DNA of 64,000 nt from Microbacterium thalassium (GTDB taxonomy: Bacteria > Actinomycetota > Actinomycetes > Actinomycetales > Microbacteriaceae), in assembly GCF_014208045.1 (NCBI RefSeq), contig NZ_JACHML010000001.1, positions 1,550,001 through 1,614,000 on the forward strand. The letters are read 5' to 3'. The translations under genes and the position numbers were made by a program. The notes under the pieces are model-generated. The model searched no databases, was not told the DNA's origin, and saw only the letters and a list, made by a program, of their open reading frames with translations. Positions 17,763 through 26,696 of this stretch are shown one piece after another. Every line of letters starts with the position of its first letter. Positions within the stretch are counted from its first letter, which is position 1.

Positions 17763-18059
17763 GTGTCGGTTTCCATCAAGCCGCTCGAGGACCGCATCGT
17801 CATCAAGCAGGTCGAGGCCGAGCAGACCACGTCCAGCGGTCTGGTCATCCCCGACACCGCCAAGGAGAAGCCCCAGGAGGGCGAGGTCGTGGCGGTCGGC
17901 CCGGGCCGCATCGACGACAACGGCAACCGCATCCCGCTCGACGTCGCTGTCGGCGACCGCGTCATCTACAGCAAGTACGGCGGGACCGAGGTCAAGTTCG
18001 GCGGTGACGAGTTCCTCGTCCTGTCGGCTCGCGACGTCCTCGCGGTCGTCGTCCGCTGA
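17763..18059 (+). CDS. groES: co-chaperonin GroES
   Basis: 98-residue heptameric lid of the GroEL chaperonin. It opens [15 protein letters not shown], with the mobile loop [16 protein letters not shown] at about 19-34 and the roof region [16 protein letters not shown]. The GTG start follows AAGAAGAGG. Two CIRCE sites upstream imply HrcA heat-shock control. No groEL follows; a hairpin terminator and an unrelated transporter gene come next, so groES is monocistronic here and groEL must lie elsewhere, as in many actinobacteria. Confidence 0.98.
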   Translation: MSVSIKPLEDRIVIKQVEAEQTTSSGLVIPDTAKEKPQEGEVVAVGPGRIDDNGNRIPLDVAVGDRVIYSKYGGTEVKFGGDEFLVLSARDVLAVVVR

Positions 18060-18078
18060 GACGCGCGCTCCGCGTAGC

Positions 18079-18112
18079 GGAAGGGTCGGACGCTTCGGCA
18101 TCCGGCCCTTCC
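18079..18112 (+). terminator. hairpin terminator after groES
   Basis: GGAAGGGTCGGA / TCCGGCCCTTCC, a 12-bp stem with one G-U pair and a 10-base loop, followed by GTCGTTTC. Confidence 0.8.
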
Positions 18113-18183
18113 GTCGTTTCCGGGCTGAGGAGCGCGGGCCACGCCGGTCTCGGTGGCCCGGAGCCGGTGACGCGCACCGACAC

Positions 18184-18189
18184 TAGGCT
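18184..18189 (+). promoter_or_regulatory. -10 TAGGCT of rarD, leaderless type
   Basis: TAGGCT ends six bases before the GTG at 18196, leaving no room for a leader with a ribosome-binding site. Confidence 0.6.
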
Positions 18190-18195
18190 GGATCG

Positions 18196-19230
18196 GTGAC
18201 GCACTCGAGCCCCGAACCCGCCGGCGACGGCGCCGAACTGGGAGAGGCGGCCGCCGCCACCGCGGGCATCGTCGTCCCGGATGCCGCGGCTCCCGCATCC
18301 GCGCCCGACGCCGCCCGCGAGCGCGCGATCGGCGGCGTGTACGCGTTCACGGCGTACCTGCTGTGGGGCTTCCTGCCCCTGTACTTCCTGCTGCTGGCGC
18401 CCGCCGGCCCGTGGGAGATCGTGGCCTGGCGCATCCTGCTGTCGCTGGTGTTCTGCGTGGTGCTGCTCACCGTCACGCGGACGTGGCGGTCGCTGCGAGC
18501 GATCATGCGACAGCGGCGCCTGCTGCTGTGGACGGCGGTGGCAGGGGTGCTCATCTACGTCAACTGGCAGGTGTTCCTGATCGCGACGCTGACCGGGCAC
18601 GTGATCGAGACCAGCATGGGTTACTTCATCAACCCGATCTTCACCGTGCTGATCGGCGTGCTCGTCCTGCGCGAGCGCCTGCGCCGCGCGCAGTGGGTCG
18701 CGATCGGGATCGCGGGCCTCGCGGTCGTCGTCATCATCGTCGGCTACGGATCGTTCCCGTGGATCGCGCTCACCCTCGCGACCTCGTTCGGGCTGTACAG
18801 CCTGGTCAAGAAGCAGATCGGGCCGTCGGTCGACGCCATCAGCGGCCTCACGCTCGAGTCGATGTGGCTGGCGCCGATCGCCATCGCCGAGCTCGTCATC
18901 GTCGCGCTGACCACGGGGCTCGCGATCGGCACCGTGAGCGGCTGGCACACCGCGCTGCTGCTGATGGCGGGCGTCATGACCGCCACGCCGCTGCTCTTCT
19001 TCGCCGCCGGTGCACGCCGCGCGCCGCTCACGCTCATCGGGCTGCTGCAGTTCATCGCGCCGATCATGCAGTTCATCATCGGCGCCTGGATCCTCGGCGA
19101 GCCGATGCCGCTGGAGCGCTGGATCGGCTTCAGCCTCGTCTGGCTGTCGCTGATCGTGCTGACGGCCGACTCGCTGGTGGCGGCCCGCCGGTCGCGGGGC
19201 GGGGTGTCGGACGTCGCCGACCTGACCTGA
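18196..19230 (+). CDS. rarD: RarD/EamA-family drug/metabolite transporter
   Basis: 344 residues, inner-membrane protein with ten predicted helices from about residue 47 on, preceded by a 45-residue Ala-rich cytoplasmic tail. YAFTAYLLWGFLPLYFLLL, PWEIVAWRILLSLVF, NWQVFLIATLTGHVIETSMGYFINPIF (quoted in parts) and the final LGEPMPLERWIGF are hallmarks of RarD, the chloramphenicol-sensitivity branch of the EamA superfamily. The substrate is unknown. Transcription is probably leaderless. It converges with csoR; between them lies a half copy of the palindromic element. Confidence 0.9.
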   Translation: MTHSSPEPAGDGAELGEAAAATAGIVVPDAAAPASAPDAARERAIGGVYAFTAYLLWGFLPLYFLLLAPAGPWEIVAWRILLSLVFCVVLLTVTRTWRSLRAIMRQRRLLLWTAVAGVLIYVNWQVFLIATLTGHVIETSMGYFINPIFTVLIGVLVLRERLRRAQWVAIGIAGLAVVVIIVGYGSFPWIALTLATSFGLYSLVKKQIGPSVDAISGLTLESMWLAPIAIAELVIVALTTGLAIGTVSGWHTALLLMAGVMTATPLLFFAAGARRAPLTLIGLLQFIAPIMQFIIGAWILGEPMPLERWIGFSLVWLSLIVLTADSLVAARRSRGGVSDVADLT

Positions 19231-19288
19231 GGCGCCGGCGACGCCTTCAGAACGCAGGAGATTCGCGTCTGGGCAGGACGATTCGGTG

Positions 19289-19328
19289 CTGCATCCTTCG
19301 ACGAAGCGCGGATTCTCCGACGAACGGG
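19289..19328 (+). repeat. palindromic dispersed element, half copy between rarD and csoR
   Basis: GCATCCTTCGACGAAGCGCGGATTCTCCGACGAACGG corresponds to the right half of the element (ATGCTCCGAC ... GATTCTCCGACGTTCG in full copies). The left half is missing or decayed. The order here is given in outline; the GATTCTCCGACGAACG arm is the diagnostic part. Confidence 0.6.
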
Positions 19329-19335
19329 GGCCGGA

Positions 19336-19710
19336 CTACCGCACGAGGCGCGCGATCGCCTCCGACGCCTCGGTGATCTTGGCGTCGGCCTCGGCGCCGC
19401 CGGCGCGCGCCGCGTCGACGACGCAGTGGCGCAGGTGGTCGTCGAGCAGCCCCAGCGCCACGGCCTCGAGGGCGCTCGTCATCGCCGAGATCTGGGTGAG
19501 GATGTCGATGCAGTACTTCTCGTCCTCGACCATCGTGCGGATGCCGCGCGCCTGACCCTCGATGCGCTTGAGGCGGTTGACGTAGCGCGCCTTGTCCGAG
19601 ATGTACCCGTGGTGGGCGTGCCCCTCGTCGTGCGGATACGGCTCGGACGGCGTGATGCTCGGCTCGTCGTCCTCGACCGCATCCACGGGAGGGGTGGCGT
19701 CGGTGGTCAT
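19336..19710 (-). CDS. csoR: copper-sensing transcriptional repressor CsoR
   Basis: 124-residue DUF156/CsoR-family all-helical repressor that binds Cu(I) and leaves its operator. The ligand set Cys-His-Cys is present: KYCIDIL, then LDDHLRHCV (the H-x3-C pair). The basic DNA-contact segment [15 protein letters not shown] is near residue 43. The N-terminal tail is acidic with a His-rich patch HDEGHAHHG that may add metal affinity. The ATG overlaps the copA stop by four bases, so CsoR is the last gene of copZ-copA-csoR and controls itself through the operator before copZ. Confidence 0.95.
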   Translation of the reverse strand: MTTDATPPVDAVEDDEPSITPSEPYPHDEGHAHHGYISDKARYVNRLKRIEGQARGIRTMVEDEKYCIDILTQISAMTSALEAVALGLLDDHLRHCVVDAARAGGAEADAKITEASEAIARLVR

Positions 19711-22073
19711 GACTGCTCCTGGAGGGGTGAGGTGCGGGAGCGGAAACTCCGCAGCCGCAGGCTGTTTCCGACGACGAAGACGCTCGAGAATGCCATCGCC
19801 GCGCCGGCGATCATGGGGTTGAGCAGCCCGAGGGCCGCCAGCGGGATCGCCGCCACGTTGTACGCGAACGCCCAGAAGAGGTTCACACGGATCGTACCGA
19901 GCGTCGCCCGCGAGAGTCGAACGGCGTCGGCGGCGCTGCGCAGATCGCCGCGGACGAGGGTGATGTCGGAGGCCTCGATCGCGGCATCCGTCCCGGTCCC
20001 CATCGACAGGCCCAGGTCGGCCTGCGCGAGCGCAGCGGCGTCGTTGACGCCGTCGCCGACCATCGCGACGACCCGGCCGGCGGCCTGCAGCTCCTGCACG
20101 ACGGCGACCTTGTCGGCCGGGAGCACCTCCGCGCGCACGCGGTCGATGCCGACGTCGCTCGCGACCGCCCGCGCCACGGCGTCGTTGTCGCCGGTCAGCA
20201 GGATCGGCTCGAGCCCGAGTGCGCGCAGCTGGGCGACGGCCTCGCGGCTGGTCGGCTTCACCTGATCGGCGACCACGAGGGCGCCCGCGGCGGTGCCGTC
20301 CCAGGCGACGAACACGACGGTGCGACCCTGGGCCTCGGCGGCGGACGCGGCGCGCTCGACGGCCTCGGGCAGCTCGATCGCGAACTCGGCCAGCAGCGCG
20401 CGGCGGCCGACGACGGCGGCGCGGCCCTCGACGACACCCGAGACGCCGAATCCGGCCACCGACTGGAAGGACTCGACGGCGGGCAGGCCCCGCGGCGCCG
20501 GGGGAGGGCCGACGGGGATGCTGCTGCCGAGGAGCATCGTCCCGGTGCCCGGCGCCACCGCGGCGTCCGCCGCGCCGCCGTCGGCCGTGGCCGCGTCGGC
20601 GATCGCGCGTGCGATCGGGTGCTCCGAGGCGTGCTCGAGGGCACCCGCGACGCGCAGCAGCTCGTCCGGGGCGATGCCATCGGCGGGGATCGTCTCGACC
20701 AGCGCCATGCGCCCGGTGGTCACGGTGCCGGTCTTGTCGAGCACGACGGTGTCGACGCGGCGCGTGGACTCGAGCACCTCGGGTCCGCGGATGAGGATGC
20801 CCATGCGCGCCCCCGTGCCGGTGCCGACCAGCAGCGCGATGGGCGTCGCCAGGCCGAGCGCGCACGGGCACGCGATGATGAGGACCGCGACGGCCGCGGT
20901 GAACGCGCCGGCCGCGGGGAATCCGAGCAGCAGCCAGACGGCGAGCGTCACCAGCGCGATGCCGATCACGATCGGCACGAACACCGCCGAGATGCGGTCG
21001 GCGAGTCGCTGCACCGCGGCCTTGCCCGACTGCGCCTGCTCGACCAGGCGGGCCATCTGCGCCAGCTGCGTGTCATCGCCGACGCGCGTGGCGCGCACGA
21101 CGAGCCGGCCTCCGGCGTTGACGGTGGCGCCGACGACCGCATCGCCGGGGACCGCCTCGACCGGCACGGACTCGCCGGTGACCATCGACGCGTCGACGGC
21201 GCTCGAGCCCGAGACGACGACGCCGTCGGTGGCGATCTTCTCTCCGGGTCGCACGACGAACTCGTCGCCGACGGCGAGCTGCGCGATCGGCACCCTCACC
21301 TCGCGGCCCCCGCGCAGCACCGCGGCATCCTTCGCGCCGAGGTCGAGCAGGGCGCGCAGGGCGGCGCCCGCGCGGCGCTTGGAGCGAAGCTCGAAATAGC
21401 GTCCCGCGAGCACGAAGGTGGTCACGCCGGCGGCGACCTCCAGGTAGATGTTCGAGGCGCCGTCCGACGGCTGGACGGTCCACTCGAAGCCGTGCGTCAT
21501 GCCGGGCATCCCGGCGTCGCCGAGGAACAGCGCGTACAGCGACCATAGGAAGGCCGCCGTGACACCCATCGAGATGAGCGTGTCCATCGTCGCGGCACCG
21601 TGGCGCAGGTTGATCCACGCGGCCCGGTGGAACGGCCACGCGCCCCACACGGCGACGGGCGCGGCGAGAGCGAGGGACGCCCACTGCCAGTACGTGAACT
21701 GCAGCGCGGGGATCATCGCGAGCAGGATCACGGGCGCGGCGAGGACCGCCGAGCCGATGACGCGCCGGCGCAGCGACGCGAGCTCACGGTCCTCGGGCTC
21801 GTCGGCCCGCTCCTCGGGCTCGGGGGGAGCGGGGAGGACGGCGGTGTACCCGGTCTTCTCGACCTCGGCGATGAGGTCGCCGGGGGAGACGTCGGCCGCC
21901 GCGTCGACGACCGCCTTCTCGGTGGCGTAGTTGACGGATGCCGCGACGCCCGGCATCCGATTGAGCTTCTTCTCGATGCGGGCGGCGCACGACGCGCACG
22001 TCATGCCGCCGATCTCGAGCTCGATCCGTGCCCCCGCCTGATCGCTCGCGGGCGCGCCGGACACGGTGCTCAT
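19707..22073 (-). CDS. copA: copper-exporting P1B-type ATPase CopA
   Basis: 788-residue membrane ATPase that exports Cu(I). One N-terminal heavy-metal-associated domain with GMTCASC is at about residues 22-30. TGESVP marks the actuator domain, the transport site CPC is in [13 protein letters not shown], the phosphorylation site is DKTGTVTTG, the SEHPIA His-Pro motif sits in the N domain, and [10 protein letters not shown] closes the hinge. A Met/His-containing loop ([11 protein letters not shown]) lies outside near the first helices. The ATG overlaps the copZ stop (TGATG) and the stop overlaps csoR, giving strict translational coupling. Confidence 0.97.
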   Translation of the reverse strand: MSTVSGAPASDQAGARIELEIGGMTCASCAARIEKKLNRMPGVAASVNYATEKAVVDAAADVSPGDLIAEVEKTGYTAVLPAPPEPEERADEPEDRELASLRRRVIGSAVLAAPVILLAMIPALQFTYWQWASLALAAPVAVWGAWPFHRAAWINLRHGAATMDTLISMGVTAAFLWSLYALFLGDAGMPGMTHGFEWTVQPSDGASNIYLEVAAGVTTFVLAGRYFELRSKRRAGAALRALLDLGAKDAAVLRGGREVRVPIAQLAVGDEFVVRPGEKIATDGVVVSGSSAVDASMVTGESVPVEAVPGDAVVGATVNAGGRLVVRATRVGDDTQLAQMARLVEQAQSGKAAVQRLADRISAVFVPIVIGIALVTLAVWLLLGFPAAGAFTAAVAVLIIACPCALGLATPIALLVGTGTGARMGILIRGPEVLESTRRVDTVVLDKTGTVTTGRMALVETIPADGIAPDELLRVAGALEHASEHPIARAIADAATADGGAADAAVAPGTGTMLLGSSIPVGPPPAPRGLPAVESFQSVAGFGVSGVVEGRAAVVGRRALLAEFAIELPEAVERAASAAEAQGRTVVFVAWDGTAAGALVVADQVKPTSREAVAQLRALGLEPILLTGDNDAVARAVASDVGIDRVRAEVLPADKVAVVQELQAAGRVVAMVGDGVNDAAALAQADLGLSMGTGTDAAIEASDITLVRGDLRSAADAVRLSRATLGTIRVNLFWAFAYNVAAIPLAALGLLNPMIAGAAMAFSSVFVVGNSLRLRSFRSRTSPLQEQS

Positions 22074-22285
22074 CAGGCCCGCGCCGCCTCGTAGCCTGCC
22101 TCGTCCACGGCGGCGACGACGTCGGCGTCGGCGAGGGGAGCCGAGGACTCCACGACCAGCATGCCGGTCTGCGCGCTGACGTCGACGCTCGTGACGCCGG
22201 CGATCTGCGACACCTCGCTGCGCACGGCGTGCTCGCAGTGCCCGCAGGTCATCCCGGTCACCTGGTACTGGATCTTCTCGGTCAT
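22073..22285 (-). CDS. copZ: copper chaperone CopZ (heavy-metal-associated domain protein)
   Basis: 70-residue ferredoxin-like HMA domain with the copper site [11 protein letters not shown] near residues 11-21, expected to deliver Cu(I) to CopA or buffer it. The start ATG at 22285 follows AAAGGTGGACG. The longer open frame upstream crosses the operator and is not translated. It is the first gene of the copZ-copA-csoR operon. Confidence 0.95.
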   Translation of the reverse strand: MTEKIQYQVTGMTCGHCEHAVRSEVSQIAGVTSVDVSAQTGMLVVESSAPLADADVVAAVDEAGYEAARA

Positions 22286-22302
22286 CGTCCACCTTTCGTC
22301 GG

Positions 22303-22319
22303 ATACCCCGTGGGGGTAC
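22303..22319 (-). promoter_or_regulatory. CsoR operator and promoter of copZ-copA-csoR
   Basis: ATACCCC-GTG-GGGGTAC is a near-perfect 7-3-7 palindrome 18 bp before copZ. On the minus strand a -35-like TTGGAT (22332-22327) precedes it and the -10 region overlaps its distal end (TATCC). The half-sites match those at 5816-5831, tying the 55-residue protein gene to the same regulon. Confidence 0.85.
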
Positions 22320-22395
22320 CTCCGATCCAACTCTACGCCCCGCCGGAGTATTCCGTCGGCGGGGCGAGGAGGCGTTGGGACTGGGTGTCGCGAAA

Positions 22396-22475
22396 GTAAC
22401 GATTCGGTCGCGTTACACATCGTTAACGAACAGCAACACCCACGAGACCCGCGCACGGTTAGGTTGATTCAACCT
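22396..22475 (+). promoter_or_regulatory. palindrome-rich promoter region upstream of the liv binding-protein gene
   Basis: GTAACG-N9-CGTTAC (22396-22416), CGTTAACG (22421-22428) and AGGTTGA-T-TCAACCT (22461-22475) lie between the divergent copZ and liv genes. A -10-like TAGGTT is at 22460-22465. GTTAC-N6-TTAAC partly resembles the GTnAC-N6-GAAAC nitrogen-control box of GlnR, but the second half matches poorly. At least one regulator site is likely; identity is open. Confidence 0.4.
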
Positions 22476-22524
22476 GCGACGGCGCGCCCGAAGCCTGCCG
22501 TCCTCAATCACAGCAAGGAGCAAC

Positions 22525-23793
22525 ATGAACGTCTTCACACGTTCGCGCACTGGCAAGGTCCTCGGCGGCATCGCCGCGGTCGGCGTGAGCGCGCTCGTCC
22601 TGGCCGGATGCGCGTCCACGACCGACGAGGGCACCACCGACGCCGGCCCCGCCGAGGAGCTCAGCCTCACCATCGGCACGGCCCTCCCCCAGACCGGAAA
22701 CCTCGCATTCCTCGGCCCGCCCGAGGAGGCGGGTGTCGCCTACGCCACGTCGCTCGTCAACGCGGTGTCGGAGGAGACCGGTCTCACGCTCGACGTCGTC
22801 TACGGCGACTCGGGTGACACCGACAACAAGGCCTACGAGACCGAGATCCCGCGTCTGCTCGGCGAGGACGTCTCGGCCGTCATCGGCGCCGCATCCTCCG
22901 GTGTGTCGCTGCAGTTCATCGACCAGCTGGTCGGCGCCGGCGTCATCCAGTTCTCGCCGGCGAACACGTCTGACGCGTTCACCACGTACGAGGACGACGG
23001 CCTGTACTTCCGCACCGCTCCCTCGGACGTCCTGCAGGGCGACGTGCTCGGCAACCTGATCGCCGAGGACGGCAACCAGACCCTCGGCATGATCGTGCTG
23101 AACGACTCGTACGGCACCGGCCTGGCCAAGTACGTCACCGAGTCCTTCGAGGCCGCCGGCGGCGAGGTCGTGGCGGCGCCCACCTACAACACGGGCGACA
23201 CCACGTTCGACGCGCAGGTCTCCGAGGTCCTCGCGGCCGACCCCGACGCGATCGCGCTGATCACGTTCGACGAGGTCTCGACGATCCTCCCGAGCCTGCT
23301 CGGCCAGATCCCGGCCGACAAGCTGTACTTCGTGGACGGCAACCTGAAGAACTTCGGCGACGACCTCGCCGAGGGCTCGCTCACCGGTTCGAAGGGCACG
23401 CTGCCCGGCCTGTCGATCGACACGCTCGGCGCCTTCACGAGCGACCTCGACGCGTACTTGGAGGCGGAGGGCGACGAGCCCCTGACCGAGTACAGCTACG
23501 CCGCAGAGTCCTTCGACGCCGTGATCCTGCTCGCGCTGGCCAGCCTGGCTGCCGGCTCGACCGACGCCGGTGACATCGCCGAGAAGCTCATCGAGGTCTC
23601 GGGTGGCTCGGGCGACGGGGAGAAGTGCACCGACTTCGCCGCGTGCGCCGACATCATCCTCTCCGGTGGCGTCGCGGACTACGACGGCATCTCGGGTCCG
23701 ATCACGTTCGACGAGGTCGGCGACCCGACCGAGGCGTCGATCGGCATCTACGAGTACGGCGACGACAACAACTACGTGGCCTACGCCGGCTGA
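22525..23793 (+). CDS. branched-chain amino-acid-type ABC transporter substrate-binding lipoprotein
   Basis: 422 residues. A lipoprotein signal ends in VLAGC with the modified Cys29, followed by a Ser/Thr-rich spacer. The mature part is a type I periplasmic-binding fold of the LivJ/Leu-Ile-Val-binding family: TIGTALPQTGNLAFLGPPEEAG for the first ligand loop, VIGAASSGVS and FSPANTSD in the cleft. C531-type disulfide candidates are KCTDFAACAD. CAAGGAGCAAC precedes the ATG. The membrane and ATPase genes livHMGF lie convergently downstream on the other strand. Substrate could be amino acids or amides. Confidence 0.92.
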   Translation: MNVFTRSRTGKVLGGIAAVGVSALVLAGCASTTDEGTTDAGPAEELSLTIGTALPQTGNLAFLGPPEEAGVAYATSLVNAVSEETGLTLDVVYGDSGDTDNKAYETEIPRLLGEDVSAVIGAASSGVSLQFIDQLVGAGVIQFSPANTSDAFTTYEDDGLYFRTAPSDVLQGDVLGNLIAEDGNQTLGMIVLNDSYGTGLAKYVTESFEAAGGEVVAAPTYNTGDTTFDAQVSEVLAADPDAIALITFDEVSTILPSLLGQIPADKLYFVDGNLKNFGDDLAEGSLTGSKGTLPGLSIDTLGAFTSDLDAYLEAEGDEPLTEYSYAAESFDAVILLALASLAAGSTDAGDIAEKLIEVSGGSGDGEKCTDFAACADIILSGGVADYDGISGPITFDEVGDPTEASIGIYEYGDDNNYVAYAG

Positions 23794-23810
23794 TCGTCAC
23801 TGACAGTCAC

Positions 23811-23842
23811 GAGGGCCCCGGATCTTCGGATCCGGGGCCCTC
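23811..23842 (+). terminator. terminator of the binding-lipoprotein gene
   Basis: GAGGGCCCCGGATC-TTCG-GATCCGGGGCCCTC: perfect 14-bp stem with a stable TTCG tetraloop, 18 bp after the stop. Confidence 0.92.
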
Positions 23843-23921
23843 TGCGCTGTGCGGAGACATGGTTGACGCGACCGCACCGCGGCGACGCCGCAGCCCCGGT
23901 GCCGCGCTCACACCGGACACG

Positions 23922-23966
23922 ACGACGGGGGCGGATGCCGCGTCGCGCAGCATCCGCCCCCGTCGT
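23922..23966 (-). terminator. terminator of the livHMGF operon
   Basis: Arms of 17 bp (ACGACGGGGGCGGATGC / GCATCCGCCCCCGTCGT) with an 11-base loop, 12 bp past the livF stop. It is symmetrical and may also stop transcripts from the other side. It contains the GGATGCC word twice as opposite arms. Confidence 0.85.
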
Positions 23967-23977
23967 GGCGTTTCGGA

Positions 23978-24712
23978 TCAGGCGCCGAGCGTGCCCAGGT
24001 ACAGCTCGGTGACCTTGGGGTCGTTCAGCAGGTCGCGGCCGGTGCCCGTGTAGGCGTCGCGGCCCTGGTCGAGCACGTAGCCGCGGTCGCAGATCTGCAG
24101 GCAGCGGCGTGCGTTCTGCTCGACCATGATGCAGGTCACGCCCGCCTTGTTGATCTCGGAGACACGGATGAACGCCTCGTCCTGACGCACCGGCGACAGG
24201 CCCGCCGACGGCTCGTCGAGCAGCAGCACCTTGGGGTCCATCATGAGCGCGCGGCTCATCGCGACCATCTGGCGCTCACCGCCCGACAGCGAGCCGGCGC
24301 GCTGCTTGAGGCGCTTCTTCAGCTCGCCGAAGATGCCGGTGACGAACTCGAGCCGCTCGTCGTAGACCTTCGGGTTCTGGTACAGCCCCATCTGGAGGTT
24401 CTCTTCGATCGTGAGGCTCGGGAACACGTTGTTCGTCTGCGGGATGAAGCCGACCCCGCGCGCGACCAGCTTGTTCGCCTTGAGCCCCGTGATGTCCTCG
24501 CCCTCGAGCGAGACCGATCCCTCGCGGATGTTCACCTGCCCGAAGATCGCCTTCAGGAGGGTCGACTTGCCGGCGCCGTTCGGCCCGATGATGCCGATCA
24601 GCTCGCCCTGGTTCGCGACGAGATTGCAGCCGTTGAGGATGTTGACGCCCGGCAGGTAGCCGGCGTGGACCTCGTCGATGACGACGACCGGGGTGCCTGT
24701 GTCGGTGGTCAC
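23978..24712 (-). CDS. livF: branched-chain amino-acid ABC transporter ATPase LivF
   Basis: 244-residue cytoplasmic ATPase. Walker A GPNGAGKST is near residues 44-52, the LivF-type signature LSGGERQMVAM, Walker B KVLLLDEPSAGLS and the switch region MVEQNARR follow. It begins GTG at 24712, overlapping the livG stop by four bases, and pairs with LivG on the LivH/LivM membrane core. The final segment DPKVTELYLG is typical of LivF. Confidence 0.94.
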   Translation of the reverse strand: MTTDTGTPVVVIDEVHAGYLPGVNILNGCNLVANQGELIGIIGPNGAGKSTLLKAIFGQVNIREGSVSLEGEDITGLKANKLVARGVGFIPQTNNVFPSLTIEENLQMGLYQNPKVYDERLEFVTGIFGELKKRLKQRAGSLSGGERQMVAMSRALMMDPKVLLLDEPSAGLSPVRQDEAFIRVSEINKAGVTCIMVEQNARRCLQICDRGYVLDQGRDAYTGTGRDLLNDPKVTELYLGTLGA

Positions 24713-25716
24713 TTCGAGTCCTCCTGCTTCTCTTCGGCCTCGAGTTCGGCATCCGCCTCGGCTTCGATCTCGGCCGCGGTCATGCCGGACTCGCCGTCGA
24801 CGACCTCGATGCGGCCTGTCACGACGCCGAGGTCGACGTCCTGGTGGGCGCCGAGGTACGCGTCGATGACGGCGGGGTCCTTCATGACCGAGTGCGGGTC
24901 GCCCTCGGCGACGATGCGGCCCTCGGCCATGACGACGACCCAGTCGGCGATGTGGCGGACCATGTGCATGTCGTGCTCGACGAACAGCACCGTCATGCCC
25001 TCGTCCTTCAGGTCGAGGATGTGATCGAGCAGCGACTGCGTCAGCGCCGGGTTCACGCCCGCCATCGGCTCGTCGAGCATGACGAGCGTCGGGTCGGTCA
25101 TGAGCGACCGGGCCATCTCGAGGAGCTTGCGCTGCCCGCCCGAGAGGCTGGCGGCGAAGTCGGCCGACTTGGCGTCGAGTTTGAACTTCTGGAGGATCCC
25201 CATCGCCCGCTCTTCGAGCGCGGCCTCCTGCTTGCGCCACAGCGGCGGGAACAGGCTCAGCCAGAACTTCTCGCCGGTCTGGTTCTTGGCGCCGAGCTTC
25301 ATGTTCTCGAGCACCGTGAGCAGTCCCAGCGCCTTGGTGAGCTGGAACGTGCGCACCAGCCCCATGCGAGACACCTTGTAGGCGGGGACGCCGTGCAGGT
25401 CGTGCCCGTCGAAGCTCCAGGTGCCCTCGTTCGGCTTGTCGAAGCCGGTGAGCAGGTTGAACAGCGTGGTCTTGCCGGCACCGTTCGGGCCGATGAGCGC
25501 CGTGATGGCGCCGCGGGGGACCTCGAGGTGATCGACGTCGACCGCGTGCACGCCGCCGAACGAGCGGCGGACGCCGTCGGCGATGATGATCGGGTCGACC
25601 TTCTCGCAGCCGGGCCCTGCCTCGCCCTTGTGCAGGCCGGTCGTCTTCGGACGCGGGGTGGGCGACGTCATGGTCGCGGGCTCGGTGGGAGCGCCGTCGT
25701 TCGCATCACTTGACAA
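24709..25716 (-). CDS. livG: branched-chain amino-acid ABC transporter ATPase LivG
   Basis: 335 residues. Walker A IGPNGAGKTTLFNLLTG is near residue 74, then signature LSGGQRKLLEMARSL, Walker B LVMLDEPMAGVNP and H-loop FVEHDMHMV. It is longer than the usual 250-260 residues because of an N-terminal extension of about 40 residues and an acidic C-terminal tail (AEIEAEADAELEAEEKQEDSK in part). The first codon appears to be TTG at 25716 with GGAG seven bases upstream, overlapping the livM 3' end by 11 bases; ATG at 25671 is the alternative. Confidence 0.9.
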   Translation of the reverse strand: MSSDANDGAPTEPATMTSPTPRPKTTGLHKGEAGPGCEKVDPIIIADGVRRSFGGVHAVDVDHLEVPRGAITALIGPNGAGKTTLFNLLTGFDKPNEGTWSFDGHDLHGVPAYKVSRMGLVRTFQLTKALGLLTVLENMKLGAKNQTGEKFWLSLFPPLWRKQEAALEERAMGILQKFKLDAKSADFAASLSGGQRKLLEMARSLMTDPTLVMLDEPMAGVNPALTQSLLDHILDLKDEGMTVLFVEHDMHMVRHIADWVVVMAEGRIVAEGDPHSVMKDPAVIDAYLGAHQDVDLGVVTGRIEVVDGESGMTAAEIEAEADAELEAEEKQEDSK

Positions 25717-26686
25717 AGGTCAGCTCCTTCTTGTTTCCGAGGAGACCCTGCGGCATGAAGATCACCAGCAGCATCAGCGCGGCACCCACGAGGATGAACC
25801 GCAGCGTCGCCGCCTGGATCGCCGACATGCCGAACAGCAGCCCCGCCGACGCCATCGCCGGGAGGACGTTCGACAGGAACGTCTGCAGCACCCAGAAGAT
25901 CAGCGAGCCGAGCAGCGGTCCGAAGACCGTCGCCGCACCGCCGAGCAGAAGCGCCGTCCACACGAAGAACGTCAGCGACGTCACGTACACGCCGGGGCTG
26001 ATGGCCGCCGGCAGCGCGTAGACGATGCCGCCCGCCGCGGCGAGCACGCCGCCGAGCACGAGGGTCTGCATCTTGTACGAGAACACGTTCTTGCCCAGGG
26101 AGCGCACCGCGTCCTCGTCCTCGCGGATGCCCTTCAGCGCGCGTCCCCACGGGCTCTTGGTGAGCATCCACACCATGAGGACGGCCAGCGCGAGCGTGAC
26201 CAGGCCCATGATGCGCACCCACCACTGGGTCTCGTTGTAGGTCCAGGGGCCGAACCCGTAGGTCCCGTCCGGGATCGGGTTCGAGGCGCGGAAGCTGTTG
26301 TGGTACCCGCTGAGCCCGTCGGCCGAGCCGGTCACGTCGTCGAAGGCCGTGGTGAGGAACAGCAGGCGCACGACTTCGGCCGCCGCGATCGTCACGATGG
26401 CGAGGTAATCGCCCCGCAGTCGCAGGGTCGGGATGCCGAGGATCAGCGCGAACACCGCTGCGGCGGCGAGGCCGATGATCGCGGCGAGCCACCACGGCAG
26501 GTTGAAGGTCAGGATCGAGATCGCGTAGCCGTAGGCGCCGATGGCCATGAAGCCGGCGATGCCCATGTTGATCAGGCCGCCGTAGCCGAAGTGCATCGCC
26601 AGGCCGAGAGCGGCCAGCGCGTAGCCGATGGTGGCGGGACTCAGGATCGAGGATGCCGAGTTGGAGAGAATCTGAAGCCAGTCCAT
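25706..26686 (-). CDS. livM: branched-chain amino-acid ABC transporter permease LivM
   Basis: 326-residue integral membrane permease with about eight to ten helices. The family features YGGLINMGIAGFMAIGAY near residue 35 and the cytoplasmic EAA-like segment SPWGRALKGIREDEDAVRSLGKNVF near 185 are clear. The ATG at 26686 follows GGGCGGATCA, 10 bp after the livH stop. It forms the membrane channel with LivH. Confidence 0.94.
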   Translation of the reverse strand: MDWLQILSNSASSILSPATIGYALAALGLAMHFGYGGLINMGIAGFMAIGAYGYAISILTFNLPWWLAAIIGLAAAAVFALILGIPTLRLRGDYLAIVTIAAAEVVRLLFLTTAFDDVTGSADGLSGYHNSFRASNPIPDGTYGFGPWTYNETQWWVRIMGLVTLALAVLMVWMLTKSPWGRALKGIREDEDAVRSLGKNVFSYKMQTLVLGGVLAAAGGIVYALPAAISPGVYVTSLTFFVWTALLLGGAATVFGPLLGSLIFWVLQTFLSNVLPAMASAGLLFGMSAIQAATLRFILVGAALMLLVIFMPQGLLGNKKELTFVK

Positions 26687-26696
26687 TGATCCGCCC

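Noticed and set aside
18060..18195. Search for groEL after groES
   Set aside because: A terminator follows groES and the next gene is rarD; no groEL fragment is present.
19336..22285. Copper genes considered as a recently acquired island
   Set aside because: Composition matches the neighbours, no integrase, tRNA or direct repeat borders are visible, and the regulator operator is also used at 5816.
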